Source of the DNA: Burkholderiales bacterium
GTDB taxonomy: Bacteria; Pseudomonadota; Gammaproteobacteria; Burkholderiales; SG8-41
Length of the DNA: 64,000 nucleotides
NCBI GenBank assembly: GCA_019749945.1
Contig: JAIEPF010000004.1
Location: 1 to 64,000, forward strand
Reading direction: 5' to 3'
The notes under the pieces were generated by a model that was not told the DNA's origin, did not search any database, and saw only the letters and a list, made by a program, of their open reading frames with translations. Of this stretch, positions 28,562-38,337 are shown piece by piece (the stretch's first letter is position 1; every line of letters starts with the position of its first letter). The translations under genes were made by a program, and so were the position numbers.

Positions 28562-29680
28562 ATGTTTGAACGTCCGGGCAGCGGCACCGAGGCAGTGCTG
28601 GTCGCACTCGACCTCGGGGAACCCGATTACGCGGAAAGCCTTGAAGAACTGCAGCTGCTGGCGCGCAGCGGCGGGGTCGATGTACGTGCCGTGGTGAAGG
28701 GACGCCGCGACCGTCCGGACCCGGCGCTGTATGCCGGCAAGGGCAAAGTCGAGGAAATCGGCCGCATGCAGCAGGAAACCGGCGCCTCGGTGGTCATTTT
28801 CAATCACGCGCTGAGCCCTATTCAGGAGCGCAACCTTGAACGCCAGCTGTCCTGCCGGGTCATCGACCGCACCAGCCTGATCCTCGACATTTTTGCCCAG
28901 CGCGCGCGCAGCCATGAAGGCAAGCTGCAGGTCGAACTGGCGCAACTGGAACACCTGTCGACGCGGCTGGTTCGCGGCTGGACCCACTTGGAACGCCAGC
29001 GCGGCGGCATCGGCATGCGCGGACCCGGTGAAACGCAGCTGGAAACCGATCGTCGCCTGCTCGGCAAACGGGTCAAGGTGCTGAAGGAAAAGCTTGCCAA
29101 GGTGCGTGCCCAGCACGCGACCCAGCGCCGTTCACGGGCGCGCGCCCATGTCTTCTCGGTCTCGCTGGTGGGCTACACCAATACCGGCAAATCGACACTC
29201 TTCAACCGCATCACCAAGGCCGATGCCTATGCCGCGGACCAGCTGTTTGCAACACTGGACACGACCACCCGCCGCCTTGGCGGGGTTCCGGGCGCGGAAG
29301 TGGTGATTTCCGATACCGTCGGTTTCATCCGCCATCTGCCGCATACCCTGGTCGAGGCCTTCCAGGCGACCCTTGAGGAAACCATACAGGCCGATCTGCT
29401 GCTGCATGTGGTGGATGCGAGCAGCGCTGATCGCGACGCGCAGATCGTTGCGGTAAACACCGTGCTCACCGAAATCGGCGCCGACAAAGTGCCGCAGATC
29501 ATGGTCTACAACAAGATTGACCGCAGCGGACTTCCGCCCCGGGTCGAGCGTGATGAGTGTGCTAGAATTTCCCGCCTTTGGTTGAGTGCGCTGACGGGCG
29601 ACGGTGTCGATCTGCTGCGTAAAGCCATCGCCGAGTACGCGTTGCAAGCCGTCAGTCCAATCCAACCTGTTGTCGCATGA
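28562..29680 (+). CDS. hflX: Ribosome-dissociating GTPase HflX
   Basis: From ATG 28562 the product is 372 residues. It carries the HflX N-terminal domain (LEELQLLARSGGVDVRAVV, DPALYAGKGKVEEIG, FNHALSPIQERNLER, DRTSLILDIFAQRA), the helical linker LVRGWTHLERQRGGIGMRGP, and a GTPase domain with P-loop [26 protein letters not shown] and VYNKIDRS. HflX splits stalled ribosomes after heat stress. There is no visible Shine-Dalgarno; the region before the start is the AT-rich islet. A TTG one codon upstream is also in frame. Confidence 0.95.
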   Translation: MFERPGSGTEAVLVALDLGEPDYAESLEELQLLARSGGVDVRAVVKGRRDRPDPALYAGKGKVEEIGRMQQETGASVVIFNHALSPIQERNLERQLSCRVIDRTSLILDIFAQRARSHEGKLQVELAQLEHLSTRLVRGWTHLERQRGGIGMRGPGETQLETDRRLLGKRVKVLKEKLAKVRAQHATQRRSRARAHVFSVSLVGYTNTGKSTLFNRITKADAYAADQLFATLDTTTRRLGGVPGAEVVISDTVGFIRHLPHTLVEAFQATLEETIQADLLLHVVDASSADRDAQIVAVNTVLTEIGADKVPQIMVYNKIDRSGLPPRVERDECARISRLWLSALTGDGVDLLRKAIAEYALQAVSPIQPVVA

Positions 29681-29708
29681 TGCCGCCTGATTTTTCCTGA
29701 CCAAATCA

Positions 29709-30968
29709 ATGATCGAAACCTCCAAGACCCTACGTGACCGTTTGCGCGGCGGCCTTGCCAGAATACTGGCGCCGCTGCTGTCATTGAATGACCCCCAGTG
29801 GGGGCGACGTCCCGGCGGCGGCAACCAGGGACCGCCCGACCTCGACGAGATCTGGCGCAACCTCAACCGCAAGCTGAACAAGCTGCTCGGCGGCAAGGGC
29901 GGCGGCAGCGGCAATGGAGAATCCCCAAGTGGCGGCCCCAGCGCGGGGGCCATGGGCGGCGGCGCGGGCCTGCTCGCGGCCCTGATTGTCGTGGTGTGGA
30001 TTGCCAGCGGCTTCTACATTGTCAACGAGGGTCAGCGCGGCGTGGTGCTGCGCTTCGGCAAGTTCGTCGAGGCGACGATGCCCGGTCCGCGCTGGCACAT
30101 GCCGTATCCGGTGGAATCGGCCGAAGTGGTCAACGTCGAGCAGGTGCGTACGGTCGAGGTCGGTTACCGCAACAACGTCAAGAGCAAGGTGCTGAAGGAA
30201 TCGCTGATGCTGACCGACGATGAAAACATCGTCGACGTGCAGTTCGCGGTGCAGTACGTCCTGAAAAGCCCCAGTGATTTCCTGTTCAACAATCGCGGCA
30301 CCGAAGATTCGGTGCTGCAGGCCGCCGAAACCGCGATTCGCGAAATCGTCGGCCGCAGCAGCATGGACTTTGTCATTTTCGAGGGTCGCGCCGATGTGGC
30401 TGCGCGTGCACAGAAACTGATGCAGGAAATCCTCGATCGTTACGGCACGGGGATCAGCATCAGCAAGGTCACCATGCAGAACGCCCAGCCGCCGGAGCAG
30501 GTGCAGGCCGCGTTTGACGACGCGGTGAAGGCCAGCCAGGACCGCGAGCGCCAGAAAAACGAGGGCGAGGCCTATGCCAACGACGTGATTCCGCGGGCGC
30601 GCGGCATGGCGGCGCGGCTGATGCAGGAGGCCGAAGGTTATCGCAGCCGCGTGATCGAGCAGTCGCAGGGTGATGCTTCCCGCTTCCGCCAGGTTGTCGC
30701 CGAATACTCCAAGGCGCCGCAGGTGACGCGCGATCGCCTCTATCTCGATGCCATGCAGCAGATCATGAGCAATACCAGCAAAATCCTGATCGACCAGAAA
30801 AGCGGCGGCAACATGCTCTACCTGCCGCTCGACAAGCTGATGCAGATGTCGGCTGCGGGTGCGGTTCCCGCCGAAGCCGTGCCGCAGACCAAACCCGCGG
30901 AGCCCGCCGCCGACAGCGGGGCGCGCGGTCGCGAAGCCTTCCGCAGCCGTGATCGGGAGGCCCGCTGA
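29709..30968 (+). CDS. hflK: FtsH protease modulator HflK
   Basis: The 419-residue protein has a Gly-rich cytoplasmic N-terminus (PGGGNQGPPDLDEIWRNLNR), a membrane helix (LLAALIVVVWIASGFYIV), and a SPFH/band 7 domain (EGQRGVVLRFGKFVEATMPG, DENIVDVQFAVQYVLKSP) followed by a coiled region (DRERQKNEGEAYANDVIPRA). With HflC it forms a large periplasm-facing cage around FtsH. The stop overlaps the hflC start (TGATG), ensuring coupled synthesis. Confidence 0.95.
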   Translation: MIETSKTLRDRLRGGLARILAPLLSLNDPQWGRRPGGGNQGPPDLDEIWRNLNRKLNKLLGGKGGGSGNGESPSGGPSAGAMGGGAGLLAALIVVVWIASGFYIVNEGQRGVVLRFGKFVEATMPGPRWHMPYPVESAEVVNVEQVRTVEVGYRNNVKSKVLKESLMLTDDENIVDVQFAVQYVLKSPSDFLFNNRGTEDSVLQAAETAIREIVGRSSMDFVIFEGRADVAARAQKLMQEILDRYGTGISISKVTMQNAQPPEQVQAAFDDAVKASQDRERQKNEGEAYANDVIPRARGMAARLMQEAEGYRSRVIEQSQGDASRFRQVVAEYSKAPQVTRDRLYLDAMQQIMSNTSKILIDQKSGGNMLYLPLDKLMQMSAAGAVPAEAVPQTKPAEPAADSGARGREAFRSRDREAR

Positions 30969-31849
30969 TGAAACGCAATTTCGGTCCGATCCTGATCGGC
31001 GCGGCCGCGCTGCTGCTGGTCTTGTCGATGTCGATGTTCGTCGTCGACCAGCGCCAGAATTCGATCGTGTTCCGCCTCGGTGAAGTGGTCGCCATCCAGA
31101 AGGAGCCCGGTCTTTATTTCAAGGTGCCGCTGCTCGACAATGTGCGCTTTTTCGATGTGCGCATCCTGACCATCGATACCGCAGAGCCCGAGCGTTTCCT
31201 GACCTCGGAAAAGAAAAACGTGCTGGTCGACCTGTTCGTCAAATGGCGTATCACCGATGTGCGCAACTACTACACCTCGGTGGGCGGCGATGAGTTGAAT
31301 GCGCAGCGGCGGCTGCTGCAGACCATCAATGACGGCCTGCGCGCCGAGTTCGGCAATCGCACCGTGCACGACGTGGTCTCCGGTGAACGCGACAAGATCA
31401 TGGATCTGATGCGCAAAAAGGCCAACGAGGACGCATCAAAGATCGGCGTCGAGGTGCTCGACGTGCGCCTGAAGCGCGTCGATCTGCCGCAGGAAGTCAG
31501 CGGTTCGGTCTACGGCCGGATGGAGGCGGAGCGCAAGCGCGTCGCCAACGAACTGCGTTCGACGGGTGCCGCGGAGTCGGAAAAAATCCGCGCCGATGCC
31601 GACAAGCAGAAGGAAGTCATCCTCGCCGAAGCCTATCGCGAAGCACAGCGCATCAAGGGCGAGGGTGATGCCAAGGCCTCGGCGAATTATGCGAAGGCCT
31701 ATGAAATCAACCCCGAGTTCTATGCGTTTTACCGCAGCCTTGAGGCCTACCGCGCCAGTTTCAAGAACAGGAGCGATGTGCTGGTGCTGGAGCCCAATTC
31801 GGAATTCTTCAAATACCTGAAATCCGGCGGCAAGACCGGCGGCAAGTGA
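30968..31849 (+). CDS. hflC: FtsH protease modulator HflC
   Basis: The 293-residue protein begins with a membrane helix (FGPILIGAAALLLVLSMSMF) and a band 7 domain (VVDQRQNSIVFRLGEVVAIQ, FLTSEKKNVLVDLFVKWRIT), followed by a helical segment (ELRSTGAAESEKIRADADKQ) and the C-terminal YRSLEAYRASFKNRSDVLVL. It partners with HflK to regulate FtsH. It overlaps the hflK stop by one base and precedes the DUF2065 gene by 45 bp. Confidence 0.95.
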   Translation: MKRNFGPILIGAAALLLVLSMSMFVVDQRQNSIVFRLGEVVAIQKEPGLYFKVPLLDNVRFFDVRILTIDTAEPERFLTSEKKNVLVDLFVKWRITDVRNYYTSVGGDELNAQRRLLQTINDGLRAEFGNRTVHDVVSGERDKIMDLMRKKANEDASKIGVEVLDVRLKRVDLPQEVSGSVYGRMEAERKRVANELRSTGAAESEKIRADADKQKEVILAEAYREAQRIKGEGDAKASANYAKAYEINPEFYAFYRSLEAYRASFKNRSDVLVLEPNSEFFKYLKSGGKTGGK

Positions 31850-31894
31850 TTCCGGCGCTTTCCCGTCAGTGATTCGCGCCGGTGATCCGGGGTC

Positions 31895-32083
31895 ATGGCT
31901 GATTATCTGCTGACGGCCGTCGCCCTGATGCTGGTGATTGAGGGTTTGCTGCCGTTTCTGCTCCCCGCCACCTGGCGGGAGACCTTCCGCCGGCTGATTG
32001 AAATGAGCGACGGGCAACTGCGTTTCATCGGGCTGGGCTCGATGCTGGCGGGCTTGATCCTGCTTTATTTCGTGCGTGGGTGA
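31895..32083 (+). CDS. DUF2065 (YjeT-like) small membrane protein
   Basis: The 62-residue protein has two membrane helices (LLTAVALMLVIEGLLPFLLP and LGSMLAGLILLYFVRG) joined by a short basic/acidic loop (WRETFRRLIEMSDGQLRFIG). This is the DUF2065 pattern, YjeT in E. coli, usually encoded between hflC and purA or hisZ, as here. Function is unknown; its position suggests a link to the HflKC-FtsH complex. The MADYLL start is the first ATG after hflC. Confidence 0.9.
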   Translation: MADYLLTAVALMLVIEGLLPFLLPATWRETFRRLIEMSDGQLRFIGLGSMLAGLILLYFVRG

Positions 32084-32156
32084 CTCCCCAAGCTTCTATA
32101 ATATGTGCGCTTTTGCGCCCACAGGCCCTGCTTGACGCGGTTTCTGATCTGATCCC

Positions 32157-33314
32157 ATGAGAACCTGGCTGCTGCCCGAATACATCGAAGACATCCTGCC
32201 CGGCGAGGCCCGCCGCATCGAGCAGGTGCGTCGTCGCATACTCGATGATTTTGCGGTGCATGGTTATGAGCTTGTGATGCCGCCGCTGCTCGAATACGTC
32301 GATTCGCTGCTGACCGGCACCGGACACGACCTTGATCTGCAGACCTTCAAGCTGGTGGACCAGTTGTCGGGGCGCATGCTGGGGGTGCGCGCCGACATCA
32401 CGCCGCAGGTGGCCCGCATCGACGCGCATCTGCTGAACCGCGACGGGATCACGCGGCTGTGTTACGCCGGGAGTGTGCTGCGCACCTTGCCCGACGGCAT
32501 GAACCGCACGCGTGAGCCGCTGCAGATCGGCGCCGAAATCTACGGCCATCGCGGCATCGAAAGCGATGTCGAGGTGCAGCGCCTGATGCTGCGCGCCTTG
32601 CGGCTGGCGGGGGTGCGCGAGGTATCGCTGGACATCGGCCACGTCGCCGTTTTCCGCGCCTTGCTGCGCCGCGCGAAAGTGTCGCGCGGGCTGGAGGCCG
32701 AACTGTTCCAGGCGATGCAGGCCAAGGATGCGCCGGCGATCGCGACATTGGCGCGCAAGCTGGACCGCGGCACCCGTGCCGCGCTGGCGGCCCTGCCGGA
32801 ACTCTATGGCGGCCCTGAGGTGCTGGTGCGCGCACGCCGGGTACTGCCGGCGCTGCCGGAGATCCGCGCGGCGCTGCGTGACCTGACCGCCTTGTCGAAG
32901 CAGCTGGCTGATCTGGTGCCGATCCGCAGCTTCGATCTGGGTGAATTGCGCGGTTATCACTATCACAGCGGTGTGGTGTTTGCGGCCTACGCCAATGCCC
33001 GGCCCAATGCGATGGCGCAGGGCGGGCGTTACGACGAAGTGGGCAAGGCCTTCGGCCGGGCCCGGCCGGCGACCGGGTTCAGCATGGACCTGCGCGAGCT
33101 GGCGGCCGGCGCCGGTGTGGCGCGCGAGTCGCGGGTACTGGCGCCGTACCGGCCGCAGGACGATGCCCTGCAGCGCGCCATAGCCGCTTTGCGTTCGCGG
33201 GGCACGGTGGTCATCGAAGACCTTCCCGGGCACAGCCGGTTTCGCGGCGAGCTCGGTTGCGAGCGTGCGCTGGTTCGCCGCAACGGGCGCTGGGCGACAC
33301 AGAAAATAAAATAA
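32157..33314 (+). CDS. hisZ: ATP phosphoribosyltransferase regulatory subunit HisZ
   Basis: The 385-residue protein resembles a histidyl-tRNA synthetase catalytic core (LPEYIEDILPGEARRIEQVR, LVDQLSGRMLGVRADITPQV, YAGSVLRTLPDGMNRTREP, GELRGYHYHSGVVFAAYAN, AQGGRYDEVGKAFGRARPAT) but lacks the anticodon-binding domain and several catalytic residues. This is HisZ, which pairs with short HisG to start histidine synthesis and mediates feedback control. The hisZ-purA neighbourhood is characteristic of betaproteobacteria. The stop falls at the edge of the long AT-rich islet before purA. Confidence 0.94.
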   Translation: MRTWLLPEYIEDILPGEARRIEQVRRRILDDFAVHGYELVMPPLLEYVDSLLTGTGHDLDLQTFKLVDQLSGRMLGVRADITPQVARIDAHLLNRDGITRLCYAGSVLRTLPDGMNRTREPLQIGAEIYGHRGIESDVEVQRLMLRALRLAGVREVSLDIGHVAVFRALLRRAKVSRGLEAELFQAMQAKDAPAIATLARKLDRGTRAALAALPELYGGPEVLVRARRVLPALPEIRAALRDLTALSKQLADLVPIRSFDLGELRGYHYHSGVVFAAYANARPNAMAQGGRYDEVGKAFGRARPATGFSMDLRELAAGAGVARESRVLAPYRPQDDALQRAIAALRSRGTVVIEDLPGHSRFRGELGCERALVRRNGRWATQKIK

Positions 33315-34695
<1,381 letters not shown>

Positions 34696-34696
34696 T

Positions 34697-34733
34697 GCTG
34701 AGTGAGGAGTGATGAGTGATGAGCGGAAACCCA
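34697..34733 (-). repeat. Left heptamer end of the four-helix-bundle element
   Basis: The sequence GCTGAGTGAGGAGTGATGAG and what follows to 34733 is built from GAGTGAT/GATGAGT 7-mers and contains the first codons of the four-helix gene. Its reverse complement aligns with 38291-38328 and 48037-48072. Inverted heptamers recur at the right end (35087-35115). Confidence 0.72.
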
Positions 34734-35077
34734 GTCTCGATGTTCGCACGACGCGGTTTGCTCTGGAAATAATAAAGTTGTGCGCAGAATTGCCCCGGTC
34801 AATGCCGGCCGAAGTGCTGGGGCGGCAAATTCTCCGCTCTGGAACATCGGTCGGTGCGCAATACAGGGAAGCGAAGCGCGCCAAATCCATTGCTGACTTT
34901 GTCAGCAAAATCGAAGGGGCCTTGCAGGAAATAGAAGAAACCAGCTATTGGCTGGAGTTGCTCACCAACTCAAGCATGTTGACCAAGAGGCGGACCGCAC
35001 CTCTCGTGTCGGAGGCAGAGGAACTGACCGCCATGTTGGCGGCCAGTGCCATAACTGCCAAGCGTCGCAGACAATGA
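34712..35077 (+). CDS. Four-helix-bundle protein (23S rRNA intervening-sequence family)
   Basis: From ATG 34712 the product is 121 residues, all helical. It matches the family that includes proteins encoded in 23S rRNA intervening sequences and the Avd proteins of retroelements: VRTTRFALEIIKLCAELPRS, LGRQILRSGTSVGAQYREAK, KIEGALQEIEETSYWLELL. Such proteins are basic, oligomeric and bind nucleic acid; their role outside retroelements is unknown. The first seven codons (MSDERKP) lie inside the heptamer end, and the AGGAG is only 2 bp from the ATG. No rRNA or reverse transcriptase is nearby. It sits between purA and tRNA-Leu, flanked by inverted heptamers, as in a small mobile unit. Confidence 0.85.
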   Translation: MSDERKPSLDVRTTRFALEIIKLCAELPRSMPAEVLGRQILRSGTSVGAQYREAKRAKSIADFVSKIEGALQEIEETSYWLELLTNSSMLTKRRTAPLVSEAEELTAMLAASAITAKRRRQ

Positions 35078-35086
35078 GCTTGTATT

Positions 35087-35115
35087 CATCACTCATCATT
35101 CCGCGTTCATCACTA
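35087..35115 (+). repeat. Right heptamer end of the four-helix-bundle element
   Basis: TTCATCACTCATCATTCCGC (35087-35106) followed by GTTCATCAC is an inverted counterpart of the left end, built from the same ATCACTC-type 7-mer. It ends 8 bp before the tRNA-Leu 3' end. Confidence 0.68.
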
Positions 35116-35122
35116 ACAACGT

Positions 35123-35207
35123 TGGTGCCCAGAAGAGGACTCGAACCTCCACGGTATTACCCGCCAGCACCTGAAGCTGGTGCGTCTACCAATTCCGCCA
35201 TCTGGGC
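35123..35207 (-). tRNA. tRNA-Leu(CAG)
   Basis: The minus strand reads GCCCAGATGGCGGAATTGGT at the 5' end, with acceptor GCCCAGA pairing to TCTGGGC, an anticodon arm CCAGC-TTCAGGT-GCTGG giving anticodon CAG, a long variable arm as expected for leucine, T loop GGTTCGAGTCC, and an encoded CCA. Length is 85 nt. Its position just upstream of rnr, divergent, is usual in betaproteobacteria. Confidence 0.96.
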
Positions 35208-35216
35208 AAGGGCGGG

Positions 35217-35245
35217 ATTCTAGCCCATGAAAGCCATTAATTCAA
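35217..35245 (-). promoter_or_regulatory. Promoter of tRNA-Leu(CAG)
   Basis: On the minus strand TTGAAT (35245-35240) and TAGAAT (35222-35217) stand 17 bp apart, a good sigma-70 pair ending 9 bp before the tRNA 5' end. The -35 box directly abuts the rnr start codon on the other strand. Confidence 0.75.
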
Positions 35246-37441
35246 ATGAAAAAACCTAAAAAAGCTGGTTCCAAAAATAACCCCTCCGGGCAAGCCCCGC
35301 GACGTGCCCGTGATCCTTTCATGGCGCGTGAAGCAGAGCGTTATGAACACCCGGTGCCGAGCCGCGAACTGATCCTGGAAGTCCTGGTCGAGGCCGGTGT
35401 GCCGATGGACGAAAAAGATCTGGCCAAACAACTCGACATCGGCAAGCGCGAAAACGATGCCTTCAGCCGCCGCATCGGCGCGATGGAGCGCGACGGCCAG
35501 ATCATGCGCAACCGCCGCGGCGACCTGTGCGTGGTGGAAAAGCTGGATCTTATTCGCGGCCGCGTGCTGGGCCACAAGGACGGCTTCGGTTTCATGCAGC
35601 GCGAAGACGGCGGCCCGGACCTGTTCCTCGCGCCGGGTGAAATGCAGAAAGTGCTGCACGGCGACCGTGTGATGGCGCGCATCAGCGGCCTCGACCGCCG
35701 CGGCCGGCCGGAGGGCAAGATCGTCGAGGTGCTGGAACACGGCCAGACGCGTTTTGTCGGCCGCCTGCATGTCGAACACGGTGTGACTTTTGTCGCCGCC
35801 GAAGACAAACGCATCAGCCAGGAATTCGTGGTGCCGGCGGGTGAGGCGGGCAAGGCCAGGGTCGGGCAGGTGGTGACGGTCGAAATCATCAGCCAGCCGG
35901 GACGCCACGCGCAGCCTCTGGCGCGGGTGGTCGAAATCCTCGGCAATTACGCCGACCCGGGCATGGAAATCGAAATCGCGCTCCGTAAACACGCGCTGCC
36001 GTGGATATTTTCACCGGAAGCCGAGGCGGTTGCGGCGAAGCTGCCGAAGACGGTGCGCACTGCCGATCATCGCGGCCGGGTCGATCTGCGCGACATGCCG
36101 CTGGTCACCATCGATGGCGAAACGGCGCGGGATTTTGACGATGCGGTGTATTGCGAGCCCGAGGGCAGCGGCTTCCGGCTGGTGGTGGCCATCGCCGATG
36201 TCAGCCATTATGTGCAGGCCGGTGATGCGCTGGACAAGGAGGCGCGCGAGCGCGGCAATTCAGTGTATTTTCCGCGGCGGGTGATTCCGATGCTGCCGGA
36301 GGCGATCTCGAACGGTCTGTGTTCGATCAATCCCGATGTCGAGCGGCTGGCGATGGCCTGCGACATGCAGATCGACGCCCACGGCAACATCAAAAAATAC
36401 AAGTTTTTCCCGGCGGTGATGCTGTCGCATGCGCGCTTCACCTATAACGAAGTCGCGAACATTCTCGAAGACCCGAAGGGCGCTGCGGCGAAGAAACGCA
36501 AGGCGCTGGTGCCGCACCTCGAGACGCTGTACCGGCTGTATCACCAGCTGGCGAAAGCGCGCAAAAAACGCGGCGCCATCGATTTCGAAACCACCGAAAC
36601 CCAGATGATTTTCGATGACAAGGGCAAGATCGAAAACATCGTCGCGGTGGTGCGCAACGACGCGCATCGCGTGATCGAGGAATGCATGCTGGCGGCGAAC
36701 GTCTGCGCCTCGGCCTTTCTCCATGGCCATGAACATCCGATGCTGTATCGCGTCCATGAAGGGCCGACGCCGGAGAAACTCGAAGCGCTGCGCGATTTCC
36801 TCAAGGGTTTCGGCCTGCAACTGAGTGGCGGCGATACGCCGCACGCCTCGGATTACGCCAAGCTGCTGACCAAGGTCAAAGGCCGCCCGGATGAGCAACT
36901 GCTGCAGACGGTGATGCTGCGTTCGCTGAAGCAGGCGGTATACACGCCGAAAAACAACGGCCATTTCGGTCTGGCTTACGAGTCGTACGCGCATTTCACC
37001 TCGCCGATCCGCCGTTATCCGGATCTGCTGGTGCATCGCGCGATCAAGGCGGTACTCAACGGCAAAAAATACGAGCCGGGCGACTGGCAGCAACTGGGTG
37101 CGCAATGCTCGATGACCGAGCGCCGCGCCGATGAGGCGACGCGCGACGTGACGGCATGGCTGAAGTGTTATTACATGCGCGACCGTGTCGGTGAAGTCTT
37201 CATGGGCAGCGTGGCCGGTGTCGCTGCATTCGGCGCTTTTGTTGCGCTGGATGATGTTTATGTCGAAGGCCTGGTGCACATCTCGGACCTCGGCAAGGAT
37301 TACTACAAATATGATGCTGGCAAACATCAGCTGCTGGGCGAGCGTACCGGGCAGCGTTATCGCCTCGGTGACCGGGTGCGCGTGAAGATTGCCAAGGTCG
37401 ACTTGAATGCCGCGCGCATCGATTTTGTATTGGCTGGATGA
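35246..37441 (+). CDS. rnr: Ribonuclease R
   Basis: The 731-residue exoribonuclease has an N-terminal winged helix (REKIL-type segment [20 protein letters not shown]), two cold-shock domains ([39 protein letters not shown]), the RNB catalytic domain ([57 protein letters not shown]) and a C-terminal S1 domain ([20 protein letters not shown]). It degrades structured RNA in the 3'-5' direction. It ends right after S1, without the Lys-rich tail of E. coli RNase R. There is no Shine-Dalgarno, and the tRNA-Leu promoter abuts the ATG. Confidence 0.96.
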   Translation: MKKPKKAGSKNNPSGQAPRRARDPFMAREAERYEHPVPSRELILEVLVEAGVPMDEKDLAKQLDIGKRENDAFSRRIGAMERDGQIMRNRRGDLCVVEKLDLIRGRVLGHKDGFGFMQREDGGPDLFLAPGEMQKVLHGDRVMARISGLDRRGRPEGKIVEVLEHGQTRFVGRLHVEHGVTFVAAEDKRISQEFVVPAGEAGKARVGQVVTVEIISQPGRHAQPLARVVEILGNYADPGMEIEIALRKHALPWIFSPEAEAVAAKLPKTVRTADHRGRVDLRDMPLVTIDGETARDFDDAVYCEPEGSGFRLVVAIADVSHYVQAGDALDKEARERGNSVYFPRRVIPMLPEAISNGLCSINPDVERLAMACDMQIDAHGNIKKYKFFPAVMLSHARFTYNEVANILEDPKGAAAKKRKALVPHLETLYRLYHQLAKARKKRGAIDFETTETQMIFDDKGKIENIVAVVRNDAHRVIEECMLAANVCASAFLHGHEHPMLYRVHEGPTPEKLEALRDFLKGFGLQLSGGDTPHASDYAKLLTKVKGRPDEQLLQTVMLRSLKQAVYTPKNNGHFGLAYESYAHFTSPIRRYPDLLVHRAIKAVLNGKKYEPGDWQQLGAQCSMTERRADEATRDVTAWLKCYYMRDRVGEVFMGSVAGVAAFGAFVALDDVYVEGLVHISDLGKDYYKYDAGKHQLLGERTGQRYRLGDRVRVKIAKVDLNAARIDFVLAG

Positions 37442-37470
37442 ACCAATAAAATACACAATAAAAGCAATTA
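37441..37470. repeat. AT-rich islet 4 (rnr-rlmB)
   Basis: AACCAATAAAATACACAATA with the following AAAAGCAATTAG begins at the rnr stop. Read on the minus strand it contains ATTGCTTTTATTG, matching the islet core. It is followed immediately by the heptamer array. Confidence 0.5.
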
Positions 37471-37533
37471 GTTACCAGTTACCAGTTACCAGTTACCAGT
37501 TACCAGTTACCAGTTACCAGTTACCAGTTACCA
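37471..37533. repeat. Perfect tandem heptamer array, GTTACCA x 9
   Basis: Nine uninterrupted copies of GTTACCA fill the space between the AT-rich islet and the rlmB start codon, which follows 5 bp later. 63 bp is also 21 codons, so an open frame runs through it (YQLPVTS repeated), but there is no start signal for it. Copy number could vary by slippage. Confidence 0.95.
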
Positions 37534-37538
37534 GAGCC

Positions 37539-38276
37539 ATGAGCGAATTGCGCCTGATCCACGGTTTTCATGCGGTGACCAGCAGCCTGCGCCAGCGTGA
37601 AGGCGTGGTGCGCGAGATTTATCTCGATGGCTCACGCCACGACCGGCGAGCGAAAGACCTGCTGGCGCTGGCCGAAACACGCGGCGCACGGGTGATGCTG
37701 GTCGATGCCAAACGCCTCGACGGCATGACGGGGCAGGCGCGGCACCAGGGTGTCGCGGCGCGGGTGGAAGCGCTGCGCATGCCCACGCATATCGAGGATG
37801 TGCTCGATGAACTGACCGAGCCGCCGCTGCTGTTGCTGCTCGACGGTGTCACCGATCCGCATAACCTCGGCGCCTGCCTGCGCGTGGCCGACGGCATGGG
37901 CGCGCATGCGGTGATTGCGCCCAAGGACCACGCGGTCGGACTCAATGCCACGGTGGCCAAGGTCGCCAGCGGTGCCGCCGATACCGTGCCCTACATCATG
38001 GTGACCAATCTCGCGCGCACCATGCGTGAGTTGAAAGAGCGCAACATCTGGCTGGTCGGTGCCGATGAGCGTGCTGAACATGATCTCTACGGCGTCAAAC
38101 TCGAAGGCGCACTGGGCTGGGTGCTCGGCGCCGAAGGCGAGGGCATGCGCCGCCTGACCCGCGAAACCTGCGATCAACTGGCGCGCATCCCCATGCTCGG
38201 CAGCGTCGAAAGCCTGAACGTGTCGGTGTCGGCCGGCATCTGCCTCGCCGAAGCGCGCCGTCAGCGCCGCGCATGA
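37539..38276 (+). CDS. rlmB: 23S rRNA (guanosine-2251-2'-O)-methyltransferase
   Basis: From ATG 37539 the SpoU-type enzyme is 245 residues. It has the N-terminal L30e-like substrate-binding domain ([37 protein letters not shown]) and the knotted catalytic domain ([78 protein letters not shown]). It methylates G2251 in 23S rRNA. The open frame extends upstream through the GTTACCA array, but that is not coding. The array lies only 5 bp from the ATG and replaces any normal ribosome-binding site. Confidence 0.95.
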   Translation: MSELRLIHGFHAVTSSLRQREGVVREIYLDGSRHDRRAKDLLALAETRGARVMLVDAKRLDGMTGQARHQGVAARVEALRMPTHIEDVLDELTEPPLLLLLDGVTDPHNLGACLRVADGMGAHAVIAPKDHAVGLNATVAKVASGAADTVPYIMVTNLARTMRELKERNIWLVGADERAEHDLYGVKLEGALGWVLGAEGEGMRRLTRETCDQLARIPMLGSVESLNVSVSAGICLAEARRQRRA

Positions 38277-38290
38277 TCGCGCAGTAACAT

Positions 38291-38328
38291 GGTTTTCGCT
38301 CCGCACTCATCACTCATCACTCCTCACT
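38291..38328 (-). repeat. Solo heptamer element with the four-helix gene's first codons
   Basis: Plus-strand GGTTTTCGCTCCGCACTCAT and the following ATCACTC 7-mers align with the reverse complement of 34696-34733. On the minus strand it encodes MSAERKP, matching MSDERKP of the intact four-helix gene, but the rest of the gene is absent: the frame runs into rlmB. Confidence 0.72.
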
Positions 38329-38337
38329 GGAATTTCA

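Noticed and set aside
37471..37533. CRISPR array
   Set aside because: The unit is 7 bp with no spacers; it is a simple tandem repeat and no cas genes are nearby.
37407..37538. In-frame N-terminal extension of RlmB with YQLPVTS repeats
   Set aside because: It translates the GTTACCA array; RlmB homologues start at MSELRLIHG, and no start signal exists upstream.
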